Positions 1-10,960 are shown, counted from the stretch's first letter. The stretch is DNA of 64,000 nt from Augochlora pura (GCF_028453695.1 NC_135777.1:16605714-16669713), one strand, 5' to 3'. The notes: generated by a model from the sequence alone, not told the origin. Program-made: numbers and translations.

Positions 1-480
1 CACCGTACTCGAATCCATTAATCGACGTAACATTTATTCCCGACCCTCGGATTGCAAAGTTTCGAATTAGATCGCCGATGGACAATTAATCGTCAGTACA
101 TTTAGTTAAAACTTCGGTGTCCAGAACTCGCAGCCTCCGACGAGCTGAAGTTTCGACCAAGTTTGATTATACTTTACGCAATCGCAGATTTTGTTTGACT
201 CCCGGAGACTGGGGCTGCGGAACTTCCATGGGACAATTAAACACGGGACCCCGGTCCGATAATGGCGAAGGGATCGTTAAGTTTCCGTAATGCAATTCAG
301 CATCGATCTCTTTCGTTTGTTCGCTTTGTCGCGAAACTGTCGATCGCAGAAATGTCAACCTTTGCAAGAACATTCCGAGCGATCCCGCTACACAAACATT
401 TGTAAATAACAAAACTGAGTGAACAGTTCGAAAGCGAGACACGTTGCAAATTGACGCGAACATTGAGTGAAACGACGGTG

Positions 481-549
481 CTTGTAAATGTTGCGGGATG
501 CTTGTAAACGTTGCGAGATGATTGTAAAAGTAGCGAGATGCTTTTAAAC
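481..549. repeat. 20-bp tandem repeat, about 3.5 copies
   Basis: Three successive 20-mers of the form (C/A)TTGTAAA-N-GT(T/A)GCG(G/A)GATG are followed by a partial fourth. They make overlapping minus-strand open frames that have no protein-like character. Confidence 0.75.
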
Positions 550-1133
550 AATCGTACACAATTCGGCGAAACGATGAAACATTGCGGATAGTTTACGAAC
601 AAACTTCGAATCAGCAATTATTCAGGCAGAGGAGCATATACATATACAATATATTGCTTTACGTCCACGGATGCTCGAATTTACGAGGAACTAGGAAACG
701 CGATTAAATAAACGGAAATAGCGGAATAAAGTTTATCTCCGAATTCGACGTTATTGCTTTTTTACTGCTTCGTCGCGATAATGGTACGTCCCCGCATGAA
801 CAGGATAATCGAATTACTCGTCAAATGATATCGAATACTTCTTTCATCCTTCGAATGCTGCACGAGCGACAGCTACATTGTTTACGACTCGAACTACCGT
901 ACTACTCAAAATGACCGACTTCTAATTTGTTCTTTTATAGTTTCTGATATCATAAAAATGTTTCTATTTAGATGAATATTTTGATGTAAGTATATACTGC
1001 AATACAAATTATACGTAGCTTAAATAAATCCTATCTTTGCATTGTATTGAATATATTGATCCGGTATTTGTTTATGATATTTGTGAAGGGCTTGAAGTTG
1101 ATATAATATTATTAATTTATACTATATCATTAA

Positions 1134-1455
1134 TTGTATTATTATATATTGTAAAAGCGAGAAATTATAATATAAAATAATTAATTATATTACTATGTAT
1201 TATAGAAGCAAGAAGTTGTAATATAAAATAATTAACTATATTATTATAGTATTAATTAATATTATTTAGTTAACTATATTATTATATGTTATAGAAGCAA
1301 GAAATTATAATAGAAAGTAATTAACAACATTATCACATATTATAAAAGTAAGAAATTACAATATAAAATAGTTAATTATATCATCACATATTGTTTAAAG
1401 CGAGAGAATTGCAATATAAAATATCACGTAATTACTACATAACATAAAAGCGAGG
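1134..1455. repeat. About 50-bp AT-rich tandem repeat, 5-6 copies
   Basis: The units share AAAGCRAGAAATTATAATA followed by an AATTAATTATATTATTA-type tail, repeating every 50 bp or so. One unit is expanded by extra ATTAATTA sequence near 1245-1275. The array lies in the Pde11 intron and stops abruptly at the GC-rich island. Confidence 0.7.
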
Positions 1456-2015
1456 TCACAGAGTCCTCTGTCTAGGGCCTGAAGGCAACAACGGATCGCC
1501 ACAACCCTTAGAACTATCTCTCTCGCGCCGATGCGTCTCTGTTCTCGCAAACCCTCGCGCTCGCGTGTCCTCCACAGTGGCCGGAAGTCGCGTCGCACAA
1601 AGGACACCTTCCCCTTACGGGCAACGGAGATAATTGGGCACTCGCGCCCATTTCCATAGATATGATACGTAAGACCGGCGAACCGGACATTAAGATTAGA
1701 TACCGTGAGACGCCATCACGATACTAAGTAGAGGCACTGTCAGATGCTAAGTGACTCGCCTATGACGATAGCGCGAGCGCACGTTTCGCTCTCCTTGCGC
1801 GAGATTCTAAGCGAGCATTGTGGCACTCCTGCTCGCCTTCGGGGAAATTCTAAGTAGATACGCACCAGGTAAACCCCGGCACGATGGCAGTGTACATTGC
1901 CTGGTTAAGTGGCAACCGATCTTTGAAGGAAACCATTGGACGGCTAGGTGGCACTATCGCGCGATAATTGCTACCCGGCGACTCTGTTGCTCAGGAATCA
2001 CGGAACATTGATATT
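1440..2015. other. GC-rich island with a degenerate CTAAGT motif, function unknown
   Basis: This is a sharply bounded, CpG-containing block inside AT-rich intron. The motif (A/T)N-CTAAGT/CTAAGC recurs near 1722, 1746, 1806 and 1848, and related GTTAAGTGGCA / CTAGGTGGCA forms occur near 1903 and 1944, giving a loosely repetitive structure. Short open frames on both strands (for example 1820-2011 plus and 1395-1607 minus) match no family I know. It could be an old transposon fragment or an intronic regulatory island. I cannot separate these from the sequence. Confidence 0.4.
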
Positions 2016-3246
2016 CACCATGGGTAACATTATTCGGTATTGGATAGATTGTTGATCTTTATGTAGTCATTGTATGCGCGGAATTTTCAGGTATGAGAAA
2101 CTTACCGTGATGATTAAAATTAATAGGGTTGCTTGAACTATTTTTCATTTGAGAAATGTTGTGGGAAATGGAAATGAATTATATTGTAGATAATAATATG
2201 AAAGTAAATTAATAAATTAATAATACGAAAACAAATTATAAGTTAATAATAAATAAATAGTTGTCAAGATTTTAAAATGGAGCAGCGAAGTATTTATTTG
2301 ATATGTATATAAAAGCAACATTTAACTATAAATATTTGGACCAGTCTTTTATGTTCAATACTGTGCGGATCATGTTTCAACGCTAATCTCACATTTTACA
2401 AAAGTGCTTGTAAAAATATAAATCTGAATAAAGATTGTCCAGTAATCATCTTTTATAAATAAATTCTAATCGTGATACATTAAATTGAAATTTATAAAAT
2501 GCAGAACGAGTTCTATTTTGAAACAATACTATTCCTATCTAAAATTTATATTTATCTTGATTTAATTTTTATTTATATTGTTTACAATCCAAAATGTGGT
2601 CATTTAAAGCGTTGTTGTTTAAAATGTTAAGATATGATTACGTTATAATTTCGACGTCCGAGGCGACAAATTTTCTTCTTCGCGATTATATCCTTTTGAG
2701 ATCGACAGTGTATGAATGAGAGAGAGGGAGGGAGGGAGGGGTTGGCAAAAAAAGGCTCGAATGTAAAATTCAAAAGAGCTTTCGCGGGACCATTGTTTAT
2801 GGCCAAGGTCCGTGAAACACCCTGCACGCGTCGTGCCTTCATCAAATCTCTCCTCACAGGCAGACACACGCAGCTGCGTCATTCAGACTTCGAAAAGCAT
2901 GTAATAATTAGATACGTGAATTGCATGCACAGATTCATAACGCTAACAGGCATTGTACGCCGCCGTGCATACATATATTTACTCCACTATAAATGTTCGA
3001 CAATGGAGTGCACGGTCGCCGGAGTACAATGACCTTATTTGTATGAATTTATTCAAGGGAAAATGCAACAGACTATTTCAACTGATTTGCTACGCGCCCT
3101 TAACTTAGTTTACGAAAACGATCGGTGAAACTATAATTATATGCGAGAGAAATAGATAGCGATAAAAATTGTATTTCCATTATTTCTTCGTGCAAATAGC
3201 AGAAACCAAATATTAGTAACAATATCTAGACTGCGGATATTTTTAT

Positions 3247-3735
3247 AAAATAAAAATTGGATATATCAGATCGAAAATATTAAATTGAAACGACCTTTTT
3301 AAAAATAATTTCAATGTATATAATAAAATAAAATAAATATAATAATAATAAAATACTAACAATAAGATAATAATAAGAAAATAATGATAATAAATAGCAA
3401 CAATAAAAATAAATAAAAGAGATTAAAAATTGTCTGCATCAATTCAAAGATATTAAATAGAAAACTACCTTCTTAAAGATGATTTCAATATGTATAATAA
3501 AATTATGTAAATAAAATAATAAAGTAATAATAATAACAGTAATAATGACAGTAATAACAAATAATAAGGACAAAAATAAATGAAACAGAATAAAAATTGT
3601 CTATATCTATTCAAAGATATTAAATAGAAAACTACCCTCTTAAAAATAATTTTAATATATACAACATAAAATAAATAATAAATATGATCTATATCAATTC
3701 AAAGACATTAAATAAAAACTAGCTGGTTGAAAATA
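3247..3735. repeat. Tandem repeat of about 165-180 bp, three to four copies
   Basis: Units begin with AAAAATTG-T-ATAT-A-TCAATTCAAA, then GATATTAAATAGAAAACTAC, then an ATAATA-rich tail. They start near 3247, 3425, 3591 and 3686. The tails are simple ATAATAA/AATAACA sequence. The array ends about 140 bp from the splice donor of the GAF-A exon. Confidence 0.7.
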
Positions 3736-3877
3736 ACTCAACAGTTTCACTTTTACAAATAAAGTCTGCTACACACCCAAGAAGGCTGAAAATGAAATTT
3801 TCTTTTTTGTTCTCGCGGACGCGGACCACCGTGCATTGAAGGCGCTCGGGTCTCGAGAAGAACAACGAAGCCCTTAC

Positions 3878-4276
3878 CTTGTAAGCGTCCGGTATGTTAA
3901 CAGGATCTCCGCTTTCGGCGACGTAGCCGACGATCCCGGTGCCCCAGGGAATTTTGATCTCGTCCTTCTTCTCCATCTCGAGCAGGGTCGATCTCGAGCA
4001 GACGTCGAACAGCTTCGAGACCAGGCATCTGCTCCTCGAGTATCCTGTTTCGCGTTGCTCCGCGTTCCCGTTGCCCGTCTTCCCGTGGCCGACGCCTCCG
4101 GACGGGCTCACCGCCGTCGAGGACTCGTGATTCTGCGAGGAGGGCATGCAGCCGCCGCCTCTCTCGCCCTGAACCAAGAACAGGGAGCCCCGGTCCGCGT
4201 GTAACAGGGTGCTCACGTTCTGCAGGATCTTGTGGCACAAGGACCTCACGTCCAGCTCGTTGCAGATGTCCTTGAC
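3878..4276 (-). CDS. Pde11: Phosphodiesterase 11, third coding exon (GAF-A domain, partial)
   Basis: This exon encodes residues 195-327, most of GAF-A, the N-terminal regulatory cyclic-nucleotide-binding-type domain. Diagnostic blocks are L-C-H-K-I-L-Q-N-V (207-215), H-A-D-R-G-S-L-F-L-V-Q-G (220-231), C-L-V-S-K-L-F-D-V (278-286), W-G-T-G-I-V-G-Y-V-A (305-314) and P-V-N-I-P-D-A-Y (319-326). Between Q-G and C-L-V-S-K lies a Ser/Gly/Asn-rich insert (about residues 232-276) that most family members lack or have much shorter. The acceptor is CCGTAG|GTC with a poor pyrimidine tract; the donor is a strong AAG|GTAAGG. Both boundaries are phase 0, and the join L|V-K-D-I restores the family motif exactly. 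The rest of GAF-A, GAF-B and the metal-binding catalytic domain are not in the window, so the gene runs off the left edge. Confidence 0.95.
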
Positions 4277-4431
4277 CTACGGTGTCAATTGATCGTCGTC
4301 AATTATAACGCGAGGCGAGGCTGTGTTTCCTCGTAGGAAACTACGAGGGCGCGTTCGTAATTGAAACGACTGCGAATTACGTGGCGTCGCTCGGACACCG
4401 AACGGGCGGTCTAATTGTTCGAAAAAGTCTG

Positions 4432-4529
4432 GTTGTTGATTATCTAGTTCTGGTTGTTGAAGGTCTGAGTCTAGTTGTTGAAGATCCAAGTCTAACTGTT
4501 GAAGATCTAAGTCTAGCTGTTCTAAGTCC
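4432..4529. repeat. 21-bp minisatellite in the Pde11 intron, about 4.7 copies
   Basis: The units follow (G/A)(T/C)TGTTGAAGATC(C/T)AAGTCTA, starting at 4432, 4453, 4474, 4495 and 4516. The period is a multiple of three, so on the minus strand it spells a Leu-Asp-Leu-Gln-Gln heptad-like peptide. This follows from the period and is not evidence of coding. Confidence 0.85.
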
Positions 4530-5100
4530 GCGATGTAGACTTCGGTGAACATTGAGAGAGCATTGTCATGAATCATTTTTGTTTCGATAAAAGAAGACAA
4601 TCTATTTAATTACAGTTTCAAACTCTTGAAAAATGTTATAAGAATGCATAGTTTCAATGGGTTCGTTTCAAGTTTACTTGCTCTCTTTTCAATCTTTTTT
4701 TTTAAAAACACAACTGTCTCATAGGTCAATTAGATCACGATAAAGTAATCTTGCTATTAATCTCATAAGTCCTGCTGTTTTATTAATCCTAAACACATGT
4801 AGCATTACACGGTGATCGCAAAATTGTATTAACCTTCTTCACATCTCATGTATCATGTTTCAAAATTTTATCAGACAAAATAATTCTGTCGAAAAAAAAG
4901 GGATCGAAATAAATTGACACAGAATCTCTCAATTTCTCAATTTGAAAATTAATAAGACGATTGGTAGAAAAAGTTCTGACCTGTAATAATCGATCTAATC
5001 TATTCGTAAACTTAGTAACAACATTACAAATTTAATTTACTTGAATACTGTGATAATAAGAAACTATTCCTGACAGAATACTCGATCAAATACAATTTAA

Positions 5101-5309
5101 CCCCTTGCATTACAACTTCTTTTCACCCTGCGTTGATTAGCTCTTATTTATTTTTAATATTTTTCCTAGTGGGACCAAACAATTTTTCTTTCTTTTATTA
5201 TTTTTATTTACCCTCATTTCTAGATTTTTATTACGGAAGTATTAAATTTGATTTCGATTTAGAAGAAATTAATAATATTCACATTTAGTAGATCTTATAG
5301 CGCAAGGGG
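5101..5309. mobile_element. piggyBac-like MITE, CCCCTTGC terminus class
   Basis: TTAA flanks the element on both sides (5097-5100 and 5310-5313). The ends are exact inverted CCCCTTGC / GCAAGGGG. The 209-bp interior is AT-rich and non-coding. TTAA target duplications with C-rich termini are the hallmark of piggyBac-type transposons. This copy is a non-autonomous relic inside the Pde11 intron. Confidence 0.75.
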
Positions 5310-5408
5310 TTAACGAAAAACACTAAATCAAAAGTAACAGTACTTCGTACAATGTTACGATAGAAATGTAAAAATATTCCATCCAACCGCGAAGAGAATC
5401 GAATTTAC

Positions 5409-5781
5409 CAATTCGAAGATGAGATCCTTCTCGTCAAGGTGCCTCAGCTCGTGTCTGGATCGCCTCTGCGGCCTGTTCGAGTTTCCGGAGCCGACCGGCT
5501 GACTTCCTGGCTGGCCGGAGTCCCCGGGCGTGACGCTCAAGAAGGTTGGCGTCCCGTCGATCGTGTTGACGATCGGCTTCAGCAGGCCGCCGCGCTCGAA
5601 CTCGTGCGCCGAGATCTTCCGGACAGGGGTCGTGGCACCGGAGCCGCCGGAACCACCCCGACCGGAAGACGACGTGCCGCCCGCATGGATCGGGCTCGAC
5701 AACTCGACGCAACTGCTCGACGAGGACGTCGGCGTCGCGTGAGACACCAGCCACATGTCCACGGTTTGCCTCGTGACTTTC
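5409..5781 (-). CDS. Pde11: Phosphodiesterase 11, second coding exon (linker with RKIS motif)
   Basis: This exon encodes residues 70 (last base) to 194. It opens with K-V-T-R-Q-T-V-D-M-W-L-V-S-H, completing the N-terminal helical motif. A Ser/Gly/Thr-rich linker (about residues 86-121) follows, then P-V-R-K-I-S-A-H-E-F (122-131), which aligns with the R-K-I-S site that PKG and PKA phosphorylate in vertebrate PDE5. Next come a conserved K-P-I-V...D-G-T-P-T-F-L-S block (138-152) and L-D-E-K-D-L-I-F-E-L (185-194), which leads into GAF-A. The acceptor is TCGACAG|G and the donor TTG|GTAAAT, giving phase 2 in and phase 0 out. GC content is far above the flanking introns. Family membership is certain. 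The Pde11 assignment rests on closer resemblance to insect PDE11 than to the prenylated insect PDE6, and is likely rather than proven. Confidence 0.93.
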
Positions 5782-5862
5782 CTGTCGATACCATAACAAC
5801 GTAGGATCAGTGAACAAGTTTTCGGTGGGTTGCTGAATCAGGTGACGGTGGTGCTTTCCTAA

Positions 5863-6219
5863 CCCTTTGGGGGTTAAACGTAAATTATTTAAAAATATAG
5901 TCTTGCTGATGTATTTATAAATAGGACAAATTATAGTAAATCTATTTTAAAAAAAAAAAAGAATTATTCATACATGTAATTGTAAATATTTAAGTAGAGT
6001 ACATTTAAATATATCTGTGAGGGAAGAAGATATATGATATTTATGGTTAATCTATAAGTATATATTACCTATAGGGGACCAATAATTCTTAGATAAATTA
6101 ATAATTAAAACCAACATTAACAATTTTTTAAATCTAAACTTTGTTGTCATAAAAATTATCTCGAGACGTGATAGAACAATCTTAGTAGTGTCTCATAATC
6201 ACTATTCGTGTGCAAAGGG
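5863..6219. mobile_element. piggyBac-like MITE, CCCTTTGCAC class, diverged or composite copy
   Basis: The right end (TGTGCAAAGGGTTAA) and the 110 bp before it align with the copy at 17.6-17.9 kb, including the shared block TTTTTTAAATCTAAACTTT. The left end is CTAACCCTTTGGGGGTTAAA, so the left terminus is damaged. At 357 bp it is longer than its relatives, which suggests an internal insertion. Confidence 0.6.
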
Positions 6220-6818
6220 TTAATATCCTTCTAAGAAATTCAATTTTTTCAATTTTGTTATGTATTTGAAAGAATCGCTCTATTGACAGATTTGTAAATA
6301 TTAAATGTTTTTTGAGGCTAAAATTACCAAACTAGTCAAAATGACTGAATGTCTAACTTTTGTTCAACAATACTTGATATTATAACAATGTTTCTTTGAG
6401 AAATTTTTAGATAATCGTTTTTATTCTATATATCATATTTTATATCTTAATATTTATTTTATATATTATAATAGACATTGTAGAAAATTCCGCTAAATCC
6501 AATTCTAGCAATGGTACAAAACAATATCCATAATTCCCATGTACAGTCCGGCAGCTCTAATATGAAATGTTAGAGTTTATTTACAATATTGAAATGCGGA
6601 TTTTATCAGAATATTTCCAAGCTGTTCGAAGGAAATTGGATGTCTGATTCCGGAAATCTCGCGGCGGCCATGTTGAAAAATATAGTTCCGAGGAAAGCGC
6701 GGAAGGATTATTTCCCCCAGTAAACTCAAATTTTTAAAACCGTCGACCTAACATTCTACAAATTTAAAATTTCAAAAAAAAATAAAAAATTTCTAATTCT
6801 TTAACGATCAACTAGTAA

Positions 6819-7036
6819 CCCTTTCCACTCGAATGGTGACTCTGCGGCACCACTAAAATTGATACAGAACGTTCCAAAGTAGTTCTTATACTACGAAAGA
6901 TTAGATTTCAAAAATTATTAAAAGTATAACTATTGTTGCATAAGTTACAAGATTCTTTTATAATATAAAATGGAAACGATACATGTCGGAAAAGTGATTT
7001 TAGAATTACAGTTAAAATGGCTTCGAGTGCAGAGAG
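6819..7036. mobile_element. piggyBac-like MITE, CCCTTTGCACTCGA class
   Basis: The left end GTAACCCTTTCCACTCGAATGG and the right end ATGGCTTCGAGTGCAGAGAGTTAA are inverted copies of each other with a few changes. The right TTAA is intact (7037-7040) and the left one is mutated to GTAA. The element is 218 bp with no coding capacity. Confidence 0.7.
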
Positions 7037-8359
7037 TTAACTGTAACGTTGCAAACGTCGAGATCGAGAAAACCGAGTTCTTTAAGGGAAGTTACGTTAG
7101 CCCCGAAGTCTCTCTGCGTTTTCTACGGAAACCCGTAGGGTCGGGTTTTGCTTACTGAATTTTCTCTCGCACAGAGAGAATATCACGCTCCGTTGTTATT
7201 CGACGTTCTATTTGGATCCCGGTGTACTGGTCGTGCACTTTGAGCCCCCGTTTGTTCCTCGCAGTTTGACCGCTATGGACATTTCCGCGCGAGCGAACGA
7301 TCGCATGAACTTCTGTTGATAGTTGCGGCTGCGCATCTTTAGGGAAAGGCGAGCCTCTAAACTAGGATATCTGGTCCAATTTTAGACCAGGGCTCGCTTT
7401 GATGCGAGCGGAGCCCTTACGGAATAGCTAATTCGCTCATGGTTAACATCGTTGGTCATCTTCTGGATAGCATAAATCGTTGGGAAATCACGTCTTTCGC
7501 GTGATACGCGCGGTAGAAGCCTGTCGCCAGAACTCGATCGTCAAAACAACGCGGAGCTGTTTAGTATAACCCAAAGTTTTGTATAATGCGTTTTGCATAA
7601 TATTGTTTTGTACAATGAGATTATCTGAGAGTTTTTAAAACTTTTTTTATCAACTTAGACGAAGTTAATTATTATAATAGGGTAGTGTCTTCATCGCGTT
7701 TCTAATATGTTACCAAATGACATTTGTTTTGCTAATGGTAGCTGACTTTGTAACTATAGCGTTTTATTTCTGTTGCATTATTTTTATATATTATTTATGA
7801 TTATAGGAAAGGAATGATTGATTTTTTAATGAAGCGGTTATTTTAAATAACTCGACTTTTTATGGAAATTATTTCAAATATACGTCACAGTATAGTTGTC
7901 AATTTAAAATACAAATATATATTAATTATTTAGTAAAATATACAAAACGTTAAGAGTTATGAATTATTTGAGAAGAATATTAAAAATGTTCCGATAAAAG
8001 TCTTTCATTTTAAAGAAACCTATGACTTTATACAATTTCACGGGGCTTGGAAACAACAATAAGAATGTACAGTCAGTTGCTAAATTATTCAAAGACTTTT
8101 GAAACGAATTAATTTTCTTAAAACAGGGCCAAACGACTTCAATTTTATTGACATATCAGACCGACTAATTTAGTAGACATGAATTGTGCGTAAACAATTT
8201 TTTTATACTCAAATTAAATATATTTAAATGTACTTATTTAAATATACTTATAATGCTATTCCATTTGAACTGTGAAAAATCGATTACGTAAAACAGCGTT
8301 CTAAATATTTTCTCTGTAAATATGACTATACTCTGATAACAGTGTTGTTTGATAATAAC

Positions 8360-8568
8360 CTGAGAAAGTAATCGTTGACGAAATCTGGATGTTCGTCGAG
8401 CCAGGACTCCATGCGGGCGTATTCCGGATCGTACATGGCCGAAGTCGAGGAATAAAAACCGCCGCTGGATTTTCCATCTTGCACCTGTTGCAGTGTGCCC
8501 TGACCCGCCATAACGCTCTGCACCCCTTGCACCCCTTGTACGCAAGGTGCTGCCGTCTCCGCCGTCAT
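8360..8568 (-). CDS. Pde11: Phosphodiesterase 11, first recognisable coding exon (N-terminus)
   Basis: This exon encodes residues 1-69 plus two bases of codon 70 of a class I cyclic nucleotide phosphodiesterase, a cytosolic enzyme that hydrolyses cAMP and cGMP. The start is the first in-frame ATG at 8568-8566; the frame is open upstream to a TGA at 8637-8635. Residues 54-70 (E-S-W-L-D-E-H-P-D-F-V-N-D-Y-F-L-R) match the helical N-terminal motif shared by PDE5, PDE6 and PDE11 proteins. The donor is CTCAG|GTTATT, in frame with the next exon, where it completes the family motif Y-F-L-R-K. The donor is weak at +3 but the join is supported by homology. Just upstream, a pyrimidine-rich stretch ending in AG (about 8616-8601) looks like an acceptor, so a 5' non-coding exon further right is likely. 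The first 50 residues are low complexity and could differ between isoforms. Confidence 0.82.
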
Positions 8569-10069
8569 CCTCGGCTCTTCGATGCTCCGCAAGTGCAGGC
8601 CTACTTGACAGACAAATAACTCGTTATCACATAGTCATTTGCTTGTAACATTTATTTACTAAATACATTGCATCTACGTATGTGTATATTCCACGTTACA
8701 TTTGACTTATACCTTCAACTTCGTTCTTGAAATGATTATTAGAGCAATTACGTTAAGGTTATGCCAAGATTATTATACGCAAGAAAGGCGTGTGTTTTTC
8801 TTGAATAATTTAAAAAAATAGTTAAAAATATTTCAAACTATATTTTCAATTCAGTAACGACAAAGTTGGAAATTGTCTGCACTGTATGGATATATAATTT
8901 ATTTTATTTTACAATGTTCGGTTCTGTAACTCGAATGTTTTGTTCAAAAATTTGGGATATATATGTATATTGTGCATTATATATATTTATGAACAATATA
9001 CGTAGCTGCCGCACCGATGAAGCGGAAACATTCCACCAGCAGAAAAACATGGCACAGTAAGTGGAAAAACAATATTTTTCCGCAGCAAAATAATATTGTT
9101 TGCAGCCTGCTAAAATCGATAAATAAGCAAAGGAAAATACCTAAGTGGTTCTCGTTTCTCATAGCGGGAGCAAAAAGGTTTTATTTTGCATAAAAATCCG
9201 CAGTCTAATCGTGAGTATCACGTTACATTCGCGTACATTAACAGCGCAACATTCGCCTGTATTTTATTCCAGGCCATTAAAATGTATAAAAGAAAAATAT
9301 GTCAAGGTTATGTCAAGATTACTATCGAGGTTACGCCGTCGTTGTAAAATCGTCGACGAACAACGAAAAATCGAACGAGATTGTAAAAACCGGAGGAAAT
9401 TTACGCTCTCGCGTATTCGCGTATCAACGAGAGCGATAAAGGCGTTGAAGGGTTTAAGATGTTGGATTTTACCAGGCGTTTTGCGAAAGTAATGGTGTTT
9501 TTGTTTTCGCGGAGCGCCGCTCGAAGCAATGCCGCGCGTCGTAAAGCAGTTTACAAATTTGCCGCGCTGTAAATAGCGCGTGGATAACGGAAGGAGTTAA
9601 GTTCAGGTTCAGGCGAATAATTCGTTGCATTATCATCCGCCGTCCCTCTTCCGCCGCTCGCGGAATAACGCGGTCGTAAACCACCCTTCCCGCGCGAGTC
9701 ACCCTTAACGATGGACGTAGTACTCTCGGAGGACCCTGGAGTTGAAGACAATAGCACGGGTTTATAGTTCGAGCGTGACTTTTCTGTTATTTTTCACGTT
9801 CGATATCTCTATGCATGAGCCTCCCTATTAATTTTCATTCACCGCCTTTGTAGGTTATTAAACCGCCGATCTACCCCCTGTTTATGGTAGACCAACGAAA
9901 CGCAAATTTCCACGGTAATTAAATGCAAATTTAACGCCCCTCCCCGTTCAGCGAAAATAATTCGCGAAGCAGTAAAGTTCATCGATTAAATAACGTCGGC
10001 TCGTATACAGATTTACGTTGTTGCTCCGGCTTGATAAATCACCGGATCAAGAACAATTCGAGATTATAC

Positions 10070-10214
10070 AATTTATTTTTGAATTTCTATTTATTTTTTA
10101 TATCCGATTTATTTGTAATTTCCGATTTATTTGTGATTTCCGATTTATTTCTGATTCCCATTTTATTTTTGATTTCCATTTTATTTTTAATTTCCGATTT
10201 ATTTCTACTTTCTG
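10070..10214. repeat. 18-21-bp TTTATTT-rich tandem repeat, about 7 copies
   Basis: The unit is approximately CCGATTTATTTGTGATTT and is repeated with drift. It produces three overlapping artefactual open frames rich in Phe/Ile or Asn/Lys. Confidence 0.8.
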
Positions 10215-10573
10215 ACAAAGAGATACGCAGTGCGATATTAGTTTCGTTAGAGAGGTATCCCCGGTCGCGCACGAATCCTCGAACGATTCCGTAAGAACGT
10301 GCGCTGCTAAGAAGAAAACGGAAGAGAAAACGTGCACGAGCACGTGCTTAGCTGCGTGACTACGACTCGCAGTTTCTACAGTCAGCTGTTTTGCGTCGCT
10401 CGGCTAGACAGGAAAGCTTCGACAGCCTTTCGCGCCATCGTAACACTGCGCGTCACCCACGTGTTCGTGACATCATTATTTCTCGAGATCTTGAAATTAA
10501 TCTTTCACGCTAATCCATTGCAATTACCAATTCTATCGATACATTCGGAAAACGTGAGAACGTTGAAAACTTA

Positions 10574-10960
10574 ATTCATCGATGGATTATAATTGCAATG
10601 TTATTATGTTTAATTTCATCGTATTTAATTATGATTTTAATATTTATGATTCTATGTTAATAGTTAACGTATGAATATTTTGGATTAAATAACAAATATA
10701 TATACTACTGTTCATCGATGGATTGTAATCATAATTTAATTATGTTTATTTAATTATATTACAGTTAGTAATATATTTAATTATAACTTTATGTTGATAG
10801 TTAGTGTGATAATATTTTCGACTGAATAATATAACATATACTAGCGTTCTTCGATGGATTATTATCATAATATAATCATATCTATTTAATTCTATTATAT
10901 TTAATATCATATTCAATACATTGTTTAATTTATAATTTCAATAATTACAATCTGACGTTC
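10574..10960. repeat. Tandem repeat of about 136 bp, three degenerate copies
   Basis: Each unit begins with (A/T)TCGATGGATT(A/G)TAAT or a close variant, at about 10577, 10715 and 10849. An AT-rich body with GTTAATAGTTA-type sequence follows. Confidence 0.65.

Larger units (their letters stand above)
1..3877 (-). other. Pde11 intron after the GAF-A exon (open at the left edge)
   Basis: This follows the strong donor at 3877-3876 and reaches the window edge without another exon. I looked for the continuation of GAF-A (an asparagine/tyrosine-rich block ending in an I-G-V-A-Q-type motif) on the minus strand and saw none. It holds a 20-bp repeat near 481, a 50-bp AT repeat near 1.1-1.45 kb, a GC-rich island at 1.44-2.01 kb and a 160-180-bp AT repeat next to the donor. 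The rest is AT-rich sequence with no recognised feature. Confidence 0.7.
4277..5408 (-). other. Pde11 intron between the linker exon and the GAF-A exon
   Basis: This 1,132-bp phase 0 intron has a GTAAAT donor and a TAG acceptor. It contains a 21-bp minisatellite near the acceptor and a TTAA-flanked element in the middle. An open minus-strand frame (4600-4277) ends exactly on the acceptor TAG, so it is not an alternative coding extension. Confidence 0.85.
5782..8359 (-). other. Pde11 intron between the first and second coding exons
   Basis: This 2,578-bp intron splits an arginine codon (phase 2). It contains two TTAA-type MITEs (5863-6219 and 6819-7036) and a moderately GC-rich block (about 7050-7560) with no recognisable exon. 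The rest is AT-rich. Confidence 0.8.

Noticed and set aside
167..617. Overlapping minus-strand frames of 130 and 106 codons
   Set aside because: They are generated partly by a 20-bp tandem repeat and do not match the expected continuation of GAF-A or GAF-B.
3836..4238. Frames overlapping the GAF-A exon on both strands
   Set aside because: Shadows of the GAF-A coding frame without motifs of their own.
4277..4600. 107-codon minus-strand frame with a Leu-Asp-Leu-Gln-Gln repeat
   Set aside because: It is intronic, produced by a 21-bp minisatellite, and ends on the acceptor TAG of the GAF-A exon.
5434..5817. Frames antisense to, or shifted from, the second Pde11 exon
   Set aside because: Arg/Pro-rich shadow frames of a GC-rich real exon. 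Only the frame with the R-K-I-S and L-D-E-K-D-L-I-F-E-L motifs is family-like.
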